Below are positions 16,365 through 22,663 of a DNA stretch of 22,663 nucleotides, piece by piece. Made by a program: the position numbers and the translations under genes. Source of the stretch: Mikrocytos mackini (taxonomy: Eukaryota; Endomyxa; Ascetosporea; Mikrocytida; Mikrocytiidae); contig JASNJN010000094.1 of NCBI GenBank assembly GCA_030180075.1, positions 1 to 22,663 on the forward strand, written 5' to 3'. The notes beneath the pieces were generated by a model. It did no database searches, was not told the origin of the DNA, and saw nothing but the letters and a program-made list of their open reading frames with translations. Numbering within the stretch: the first letter of the stretch is position 1; each line of letters begins with the position of its first letter.

Positions 16365-18407
16365 ATGCCATACAAAAGACCAAAAGACAGGTTCTACACT
16401 CTCGCACGAGAACAGGGTTACCGATCTCGAGCCGCGTTTAAACTTATACAAATACAAAAAGAGTTAGATATATACAGTGGCGTTAAGAGATCTATCGATC
16501 TTTGTGCCGCACCAGGTTCATGGCTTGAGGTTTTAAACAAGGAATGTCCAACTCTGAAGTTAGGTCTCGGCTTAGACTTAGAGCGGATAAAGCCCATCCC
16601 CAAGATGCAGACCCACGTTTGCGACATCAACACGGACGAAGCAGACAAGTTCATCAAAGACAAATTCGGGGGCCAAAAAGCGGAGCTTATACTATGCGAC
16701 GGGGCTGCCAACGTGAGAGGGGAGTATTTCAGTGACTCCGTCCAACAGAATACGCTCGTTATTTCTTCCGTCAAAATATGCGTCAAGTTCCTAAACACCA
16801 GGGGGACATTTGTCACCAAGTTTTACCGCTCTGAATTCTATGACAAAGCCTTAGATACACTTAAAAAGTTATTTATAGAGGTTAAGAGCTACAAACCCAT
16901 TGCAAGTCGAAAGGAGAGCGCAGAAACTTATATAATATGCAAAAAGATGAAAGCATTACGCAAATCAGAAAAAGTCGCAATTATTGAAGAAATAGAGCAA
17001 CTTTTCAAACAAAAAGAAACTCCAGAGAGTATTCCTGCGCAACAAATTAAAAATACAGACAAAAGCGATAACGAAATTGTACAGTATATGAACGAGCCTA
17101 CTAAGAAAGAGATAGATACTATGTTCAAAAGAAAGGAAGAGAACATGTTTGAAATAGACACGCAAACAGTCTACTTCGAAGACTTCTTAAATAGAACCGT
17201 GAACCCCGAGACCTTACTTTATCTTGACTCTCTTTCGATAAAAGAAACCAATAGCTTAGAGGAAATTCTAAACAACTTAAAAGTAAAGAGTAACAAAAAG
17301 AACCTAGTTGAAGAAGTTGTTTACATTTGCGAAAACATTCAAATGTTAAACAAAACAGATTTCAATTTTTTATTGAAATTAAGAAAATTAAATGCAAAAA
17401 GAATGAGTGATTTAAATAACAATAATACTGAAATGAACGAAAGTATTAATAATGAAAAACTAGAAAAGAAGAAAAAGGAAATAAAAGATAAAGTGGAAAA
17501 GATAGAAATCAACAAAGCCAAAATGAAAGCCAAAGAAGAAAAAAAGTGGACAGATATGATGAATATAGGCGAAGAGGAAGGAGAGGAGTTGGATATGGAA
17601 ATAGACGAGATAAATAAAGGTAAAGAAAATGATACAGAATTCCCACTGCAACAAATAGAAGAGTTGGAATCCACACAAAACAAAAAAGAAGAGTTAGAAA
17701 ATGAAACCGGTGAAAACACTACCCACCTAACCAGTAATGAAAACAATATAAATTTGGGAAATGATACGAATGCAGACGCTAAGGGCATGGATTACGATAG
17801 GTATTTAAAACAAACGTTAGAAAATGGGGACGACTTTAAGAAGGCACAGTTTTTAGCTATTTCAAGAAAAATAATGGATGAAGAAGGAGAGCAAGAACTA
17901 GAGACTAAAGCTTTCAACAAGTACTGTTTTGTCCAGGAAAAAAAACTTCCTTCTTGGTTCATCAAGGATGAACTCAATGCCAACGACAAAAAGAACATTT
18001 TGACAACTACTGAAATAGATGCAGAGTTAAAGCTGTTGAATAGAGTTAAACAAAAGCACGTAGACAAAAAGGAACAAGAGGCCAAAATGAGACAAGCTAC
18101 CAGAAAGACGAAGAAGATAAAGAAATTGAATAAGTTACTAGACAAGGACACGGAGTACACAAACAAGGAAATAAAGGGAATGATCAGCAGCATTTCAAAA
18201 AAGAGGGAAAGGCCTAAGCAGTATGAAGTTGTAAAGGGGAAAGGGGTTGGTAAAGTGGTTGGTAAAGCTATAGAAGGAAAGTCTAGAAAAGTATTTGTTG
18301 ACAGGAGAATGAAAAAGGACAAGAAGAGAGAGAAAATAAAGAAGAGAAGAGGAAATAAGTTTTTGGGGAGAGCCAGCAGGAACCTTAAAAAATATAAACG
18401 GAAATGA
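16365..18407 (+). CDS. SPB1: Spb1-like rRNA 2'-O-methyltransferase
   Basis: This is a nucleolar FtsJ/RrmJ-family enzyme of 60S subunit assembly. Yeast Spb1 uses SAM to methylate the 2'-O of a conserved guanosine in the 25S rRNA A-loop. It has 680 residues, against 841 in yeast. Residues 1-196 form the methyltransferase domain. SAM motif I is SIDLCAAPGSW (43-53), and the K-D-K-E catalytic tetrad is visible as K26 (AAFKLIQ), D112 (LCDGAANV), K152 (FVTKFYRS) and E187 (ESAETYIICK). A central region with long Lys/Glu-rich coiled-coil stretches (about 340-460) follows. The C-terminal Spb1 domain has KLPSWFIKDE (about 523-532), repeated basic helices and a very basic tail (DRRMKKDKKREKIKKRRGNK) suited to rRNA binding or nucleolar retention. 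The ATG directly precedes the KRPKDRFYTLAREQGY signature. It converges with the next gene over 32 bp. Confidence 0.95.
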   Translation: MPYKRPKDRFYTLAREQGYRSRAAFKLIQIQKELDIYSGVKRSIDLCAAPGSWLEVLNKECPTLKLGLGLDLERIKPIPKMQTHVCDINTDEADKFIKDKFGGQKAELILCDGAANVRGEYFSDSVQQNTLVISSVKICVKFLNTRGTFVTKFYRSEFYDKALDTLKKLFIEVKSYKPIASRKESAETYIICKKMKALRKSEKVAIIEEIEQLFKQKETPESIPAQQIKNTDKSDNEIVQYMNEPTKKEIDTMFKRKEENMFEIDTQTVYFEDFLNRTVNPETLLYLDSLSIKETNSLEEILNNLKVKSNKKNLVEEVVYICENIQMLNKTDFNFLLKLRKLNAKRMSDLNNNNTEMNESINNEKLEKKKKEIKDKVEKIEINKAKMKAKEEKKWTDMMNIGEEEGEELDMEIDEINKGKENDTEFPLQQIEELESTQNKKEELENETGENTTHLTSNENNINLGNDTNADAKGMDYDRYLKQTLENGDDFKKAQFLAISRKIMDEEGEQELETKAFNKYCFVQEKKLPSWFIKDELNANDKKNILTTTEIDAELKLLNRVKQKHVDKKEQEAKMRQATRKTKKIKKLNKLLDKDTEYTNKEIKGMISSISKKRERPKQYEVVKGKGVGKVVGKAIEGKSRKVFVDRRMKKDKKREKIKKRRGNKFLGRASRNLKKYKRK

Positions 18408-18439
18408 AACTAAAATATAAACTCATTACTATTACTTAT

Positions 18440-19717
18440 CTACTTATTATCAAAGTAACTCCTCATTTTTTCAACAAACTTCTTTATTGCGGTGCCTAAA
18501 TTATCCGAAATAAATATTCCGATTATTATCTCAAAAAGCTTCTCCGGAAAGAATTTAAATATCTTCCTCATTAGTTTTATTGCTGTTCTTTTTATTGTGT
18601 ATAGAATCCCCGTTCTTTTTGATCGTATTGTGTTGTCTATGTTTTTCAACAGAACGAAGTCTATCGCATTCCGATGCACATGGTAGAAATTGTTTGTCTT
18701 TTCTCCCAACCTTTGTATAAAGATTAGCTTATCTAACACATTTACAATCGGTTCATTATTGTGTCTTATTACTTCTTTAGAGTTTTTGAACAATTTAACA
18801 AATAATGGCGTTAAAGAACGAAGTACTTCATGGAGCTTCAATTCGCTTGTTAAAAAGTTTGAAAGGGTGTCTGCTTGTTCGTTTAAAATATGGTTAAGGA
18901 ATCTAGCTTCATCTTTTAATTTGGTGATTAATTTGGCTATTAGTTTCTGTGTATATTTATTTCTTTTTGCCATAAACTTCAGTATTTTGTGGAGTAAATC
19001 CTTTAGTCTCGTCCCATTAATATTTGTTCTAGAAGGTGCAAATATGAAGTAGTGTTCCAATTTGTCTTTCAGTTTATGGTGTAAGATATTCAAAAATTCT
19101 AGATCTAGTTCTTCGTTTGAAAGCACTTGTTCTAGCTTTGCGAGCAACTCGGAAAACAAATCTTTCCAAAATTCAATTACGTTTTTGTCGTTGTCGATAC
19201 TTTCTATTACTTCTTCTATGAGCGTTGTTTGTAGTTTTGAAAAGAACGAATGAAATTCCAGCATTTCGAACACTAAGTGCAACAGCTTATCGGAATATTG
19301 TTTGTAAATAACTTTGTCTTCCAGCAAGTTTTCTTGGCTCTCTAGATGATTTAGATCTAACAGCTGTGAATTTAGATCTCCTAGTGTTTCAATGAATACA
19401 TGAACATTGGCCTGTTCCAAAATCCCAAAAATTATCGTTTCGTCCAAATCTGAAATAAGGAACGGGTTCTTCGCCATTGACTCAGCGAAGATCCCAATCA
19501 CTATGTTTATCTCTGTGTCGAGTGTTTTAAAATCATCGGCATGTAGATCCCCAGGTTTGATCTCGTTGTAAAAGAAATATTCTGTAAGTGAATATGTAAT
19601 AGCAGAGGAAATTAGAAGATTCTCAGATGTCACAGGAAGAAATACAAAGTTGAATTTCAAGAAGTGGAAGCAAGTAAGGAATATTGTAAATGCTAAAGTT
19701 TGTTTGTTGGAGTTCAT
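18440..19717 (-). CDS. Predicted secreted helical protein
   Basis: Starting from the ATG at 19717 gives 425 residues; the frame reaches a TTG four codons earlier. Residues 6-25 (QTLAFTIFLTCFHFLKFNFV) form a hydrophobic signal-like segment. The remainder is Leu/Lys/Glu-rich and predicted helical, with long amphipathic stretches such as DLFSELLAKLEQVLSNEELD and LHHKLKDKLEHYFIF. A hydrophobic segment near the end (LFEIIIGIFISDNLG, about residues 393-407) may be membrane-associated. It ends in DNK, as does the gene at 19824-20855. That resemblance alone is not enough to call them homologous. It lies in tandem with that gene, 106 bp downstream. I recognise no family. Confidence 0.65.
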   Translation of the reverse strand: MNSNKQTLAFTIFLTCFHFLKFNFVFLPVTSENLLISSAITYSLTEYFFYNEIKPGDLHADDFKTLDTEINIVIGIFAESMAKNPFLISDLDETIIFGILEQANVHVFIETLGDLNSQLLDLNHLESQENLLEDKVIYKQYSDKLLHLVFEMLEFHSFFSKLQTTLIEEVIESIDNDKNVIEFWKDLFSELLAKLEQVLSNEELDLEFLNILHHKLKDKLEHYFIFAPSRTNINGTRLKDLLHKILKFMAKRNKYTQKLIAKLITKLKDEARFLNHILNEQADTLSNFLTSELKLHEVLRSLTPLFVKLFKNSKEVIRHNNEPIVNVLDKLIFIQRLGEKTNNFYHVHRNAIDFVLLKNIDNTIRSKRTGILYTIKRTAIKLMRKIFKFFPEKLFEIIIGIFISDNLGTAIKKFVEKMRSYFDNK

Positions 19718-19823
19718 ATTTAAAAACAAATAAGTTGGATTTGAATTTAAATTTAGATTGGTTTGAAATCGTGTGATTCTTTTATTCTTTGTTTAAATGC
19801 AAAGTGTTTTAACTTTTATATCA

Positions 19824-20855
19824 TTACTTATTGTCCATCTCTTTGTGAAACACTAAAAGGGCATCTTCCAGCTTGTGTGCTAAAACTACTATCCCATTTG
19901 TTATACCATTCAAACTAAAGTCTTCGGCTATTTTGGTAAGAGTGTACTTAAACAGCGATCTTAACTTAAATGCAAAATGTTTTATAGTTTCTTTGCTTCT
20001 TCCGTTTTTATACAACACAAGCCATTCAAAAGCCTGGAACTTATATACTTTTTTGTTCGTAGTTTGAATCCGAAATAGTAAAAAGATTAAGCTGAAGATG
20101 TGTAGACTGTGTGCATTGAGTAATAAATTTGGGTCTTTTATAATGCTTGCACGAACGGTGTACATCTTCCCGGTTCCAAAAGTAATGATTTGCTTATCTT
20201 TGGTGGAAATGTTTTCCAATAAATTTGTGTAGTTGTTATATAGGACTTTCAAAAGAGACTTGTGGATGTCTGATCTCTCAACAGTGTCTAATATTTTGTT
20301 TAAATAAGGTTTAACTCTGTTGAAAAACTCGCAAGTATAGCCCAAGTATTTGGTAGTGTAACGAAGCTGTATTGATAAAGTAAGCATGTTTTGTTTGTTT
20401 TTAAACTGAGAATCTTTCTTAATTGTGGTTAAAAGGACGATTACAGCTCGGAATTTGTAGTAAATATCAAGATGATATCTAATTAAATGGAGAACTTCAT
20501 TGACGAAATCTGGAAAGAATTCGTTCTTGTACGGTAGTTGACGATTATATAGAGGCTCTAAAGTTTGAGTTGGAATTGGAGAATAATTTGAAAAGTTAAA
20601 TTCCGAAACCAATCGACCATTCAATTGCTCTATCTGTTGATGAGACAAAGTGAACTGTGTCATCTCAACCAAGTATCTGTCATCTGTATAAACATATGAG
20701 AAATCGTCGATTAAAATATGTTCGCCATTTTGATTATTCCCCCATAAGTTGCTTGTTTCTTCGTTAGCTAAATAATTAGAAGAAGTTATTGTTGGTATAT
20801 GAAATACCAGTGTTAATACGAATAACCTACTTTTTATAATATTAATAAAATCCAT
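19824..20855 (-). CDS. Predicted secreted protein, family 2 (member b)
   Basis: A 343-residue protein from the ATG at 20855. An N-terminal signal peptide (about 9-25, SRLFVLTLVFHIPTITSS) is followed by an acidic, aromatic region and then a helical body without a C-terminal membrane segment, so it is probably secreted. It shares two blocks with the gene at 12573-13646 in the same order and at nearly the same positions: EVLHLIRYHLDIY (120-132), and HSLHIFSLIFLLFRIQ with downstream K, W278 and Y282. A weaker YLGY..EFF...Y match (170-184) lies between them. This is good evidence for distant paralogy, although the two genes are 6 kb apart on opposite strands. The function is unknown. Confidence 0.75.
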   Translation of the reverse strand: MDFINIIKSRLFVLTLVFHIPTITSSNYLANEETSNLWGNNQNGEHILIDDFSYVYTDDRYLVEMTQFTLSHQQIEQLNGRLVSEFNFSNYSPIPTQTLEPLYNRQLPYKNEFFPDFVNEVLHLIRYHLDIYYKFRAVIVLLTTIKKDSQFKNKQNMLTLSIQLRYTTKYLGYTCEFFNRVKPYLNKILDTVERSDIHKSLLKVLYNNYTNLLENISTKDKQIITFGTGKMYTVRASIIKDPNLLLNAHSLHIFSLIFLLFRIQTTNKKVYKFQAFEWLVLYKNGRSKETIKHFAFKLRSLFKYTLTKIAEDFSLNGITNGIVVLAHKLEDALLVFHKEMDNK

Positions 20856-21013
20856 ATAGAAAGTTTATCGAATTTAGTAGTGTTTCGAAAATAGAATATG
20901 CCCATTACACACTACATTTTAATACTAGGGATAATCACGATTAATAAAAGTGTAGCGTAGACATAGTCTAAAAATGTGCAGTGCAATTTTATTTTTAAAT
21001 ACGATAAAATATA

Positions 21014-21545
21014 CACCCGTTTGCAAAAATATTGGGCACCTAAAAAATTAGGCATTTCTTGCCAAACGAGTTGAGAATTTCTGGAATTTTATACCAAATA
21101 CTATTAAATAAATATGAGCTTCAGTAAAGAGTTTAGAAATTACAAATTATAACAAATATAATATATAATAAAATATTGGTTTTATAATTTTAAAAATAGC
21201 TTGCAAAAACATTAGACACTCATTAAAAACACACATATAATCGATGATTATCCCTTTAAACACATCATCTCTCAATAGTTAGTTAGTCCACCTCCTTTTG
21301 TATCACTTCAATCAATCTATTGGGCATGCTGTGATAAAGGTGTTGAATTTGTTCCATGGGCAAATTTTCATAAGCATTTTCTAATGCAGCCCATAATTCG
21401 TTTTTTGAACGACATTTGTCCCTCCTCTGTATATTGTATCTGATAATATCCCAAAGCATTCTCAATTATGTTTAAATCGGGCGATCGGGAAGGCCAATCG
21501 ATAGTATTTATCCCTTTTCTTGTCTTTATTTTTATTGTCCGACAA
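21014..21545 (-). mobile_element. Tc1/mariner element, 3' remnant
   Basis: The minus strand encodes the C-terminus of a Tc1-type transposase: GINTIDWPSRSPDLNIIEN, which contains the SPDLN.IE signature with the third catalytic acidic residue, and then in another frame LWDIIRYNIQRRDKCRSKNE to a stop at 21283. A one-base indel separates the halves right after IEN. The outer end, CACCCGTTTGCAAAAATATT at 21014 preceded by TA, is a typical Tc1-like terminus. A diverged direct copy (GCTTGCAAAAACATTAGACAC) lies inside at 21199, giving an inverted/direct-repeat arrangement. The coding signal is lost upstream of about 21545, where the non-LTR element's 3' end begins. The element is dead. Confidence 0.85.
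21283..21543 (-). pseudogene. Tc1 transposase C-terminal fragment
   Basis: This is the coding part of the remnant above. The first frame reads TIKIKTRKGINTIDWP, then SRSPDLNIIEN (about 21543-21447). The second reads LWDIIRYNIQRRD to KEVD and a stop at 21283. The first two catalytic aspartates and the DNA-binding domains are absent. Because the right-hand break coincides with the tail of the retrotransposon, the missing part may lie beyond the window. Confidence 0.8.
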
Positions 21546-22663
21546 AATTATTTAATTATAACTTCTGCCTCAATGGCTGGCCACTTCAGCCTTCCTCGGC
21601 TACCCCCGAATTCCTAATTACCACTCAAGGTCAGGGTTTTACGCCATTTCTGTTCTCCGAAGCTTTCCAACAACTTGTTGTGAAAGGCCTCGGGAAGAAC
21701 GTCTCTGGGACTCTTCTCTTCGGGTACCTCGAGCAACTCCCGCTTGCTCACCCCTTTGGGGTCCCTACCTGTAAACCAGGCATAGATTCTGAGCGAGCCT
21801 TTGAGGCACACGTTCAGGATCTTTGAAACAACGTTCTCCATACTGGAGACGTTGTTCTTTGTGCCCCTATTAGGGTTCCGATCCTTAGTGCACAGCCTAA
21901 ATGTCTTCAGGTGTTGGATGGACTGATTGGTAAGGATTCCCAATTGTCCTACAACGAGCTGAAGGGATCGGACTCTGAACCCAGGGTACTTCCCTTTTAG
22001 GGACTCCTTGAGTTCTTCATATTTTGTCGCCTTGTCCCATTGTTTAACCCCAATGAGGTCCTCTGCGGCCACCGCAACTTCGAGTATCGTTACTCCCCGT
22101 TGCTTCGTGTCTACAAGATTATATCTGGGAGATGCGACGTCCTTTTGCCATATATCTCTTTGCTCCAGACTCGCTGGTCAAGGAGCAAATCGAATCCATC
22201 TGTGGATCTGACAATCTTCTTACCCATCATTGATAGAGTAATCTTATCGCCCAGACCATGGTTACGTATAACCATGTTGGCAACTTGGACAACTACCGCG
22301 TCATGCCTCTCTTTTAGGAGCGCAAACGGTATCCTGGGGCAGCCCGATAGGGCGTGGCCCACAGTTTCAGGAACTCTGTTGCATCTACGACAAGTGTCGG
22401 ATTCAACAGCCCCTATTCGTTTGAGCCAGGTTCGGATATTACCCTTTCCATCTTGAAGCAAGAGGATACGCTTCGTATCCGTCCTACTCAGGCCCGGAAC
22501 ACGCAGCCAGATGTGGCTATAGTGTTTATTAATGTCNACCAAGGTTCTAACATTGTTATAACCCGAGGAGACCTTGCACCCATTCCATCTAGTTTGATGT
22601 TTGAGTGTGAGTTTCTGTCTGAGGACATCTTTGCCCACTTCCAGAATATTGGTGTCCACTTTG
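21546..22663 (-). pseudogene. R2/CRE-like non-LTR retrotransposon, 3' part
   Basis: This is the C-terminal end of a site-specific-type non-LTR reverse transcriptase protein, entering from the right edge. Seen: a linker region with RVPGLSRTDTKRILLLQ; a CCHC zinc knuckle CRRCNRVPETVGHALSGC (CX2CX8HX4C, about 22342-22393); and then the restriction-like endonuclease with HLPDIIL, TILEVAVAAEDL and WDKATKYEELKESLKGKYPG. These correspond to the PD...E...K..KY active site of that family. A TAG (22111-22113) directly after PDIIL and a one-base shift break the endonuclease; the second frame runs to a stop at 21614. The 3' untranslated part (21613-21546) is G+C-rich and can fold (GGCTG...CAGCC). The reverse transcriptase domain itself would lie outside the window. 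The element joins Tc1 DNA at its 3' end, consistent with insertion into that transposon. Confidence 0.85.

Noticed and set aside
17339-18322. Long Ser/Phe/Leu-rich minus-strand frames inside SPB1
   Set aside because: These are the mirror of the Lys/Glu-rich coding sequence of SPB1, with no start context or domain.
22008-22456. Plus-strand frames over the retrotransposon
   Set aside because: They are antisense to the zinc knuckle and endonuclease frame, which has recognisable motifs.
1-22663. CRISPR arrays, rRNA and tRNA genes
   Set aside because: I saw no regularly spaced direct repeats, no rRNA segments and no cloverleaf with a T-loop consensus. A covariance scan was not possible.

Overview
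The window looks like a scaffold from an AT-rich, reduced eukaryotic genome with many transposons. A large-genome microsporidian is the best guess. This rests on short, diverged, apparently intronless core genes (DNA ligase I, ribosomal protein uS5/RPS2, Spb1), tight spacing in the gene-dense part (32 bp between Spb1 and its convergent neighbour), and several predicted secreted or surface proteins without recognisable domains. The species cannot be fixed from the sequence, and scattered N bases sit mostly in repeats.

Left part (1-4254): a G+C-richer open frame runs off the left edge and is possibly the N-terminus of a retroelement protein. Next comes a long palindrome made of two copies of a dispersed repeat. 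A decayed minus-strand Mutator-like (MULE) transposase follows, split by a 368-bp hAT-type MITE with a perfect 8-bp target duplication.

Centre-left (4255-8900): DNA ligase I carries one frameshift and has no in-frame ATG. It converges on an unknown gene with a C-terminal membrane anchor. Close to that gene's 5' end is a small, broken reading frame that resembles the LYR protein Isd11. About 1 kb of unassigned DNA follows.

Middle (8900-10840): a third copy of the dispersed repeat is followed by a Tc1/mariner-superfamily (pogo-like) non-autonomous element with three terminal-repeat ends, which suggests nesting.

Gene island (10839-20855): a MADS-box regulator, RPS2 and Spb1 are interleaved with five proteins that have signal peptides. 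Two of these are tandem paralogues with a C-terminal membrane segment (family 1). Two others are distant paralogues with a shared HSL...W...Y block (family 2). The fifth is a helical protein. I recognise none of these families, and they are the best candidates here for an undescribed secreted or surface system.

Right end (21014-22663): a Tc1 transposase C-terminus with inverted/direct-repeat ends abuts the 3' end of an R2/CRE-like non-LTR retrotransposon that carries a CCHC zinc knuckle and a restriction-like endonuclease. Both are frameshifted.

Indels recur in several genes, including the normally essential ligase. Part of the breakage may therefore be assembly error rather than true decay.
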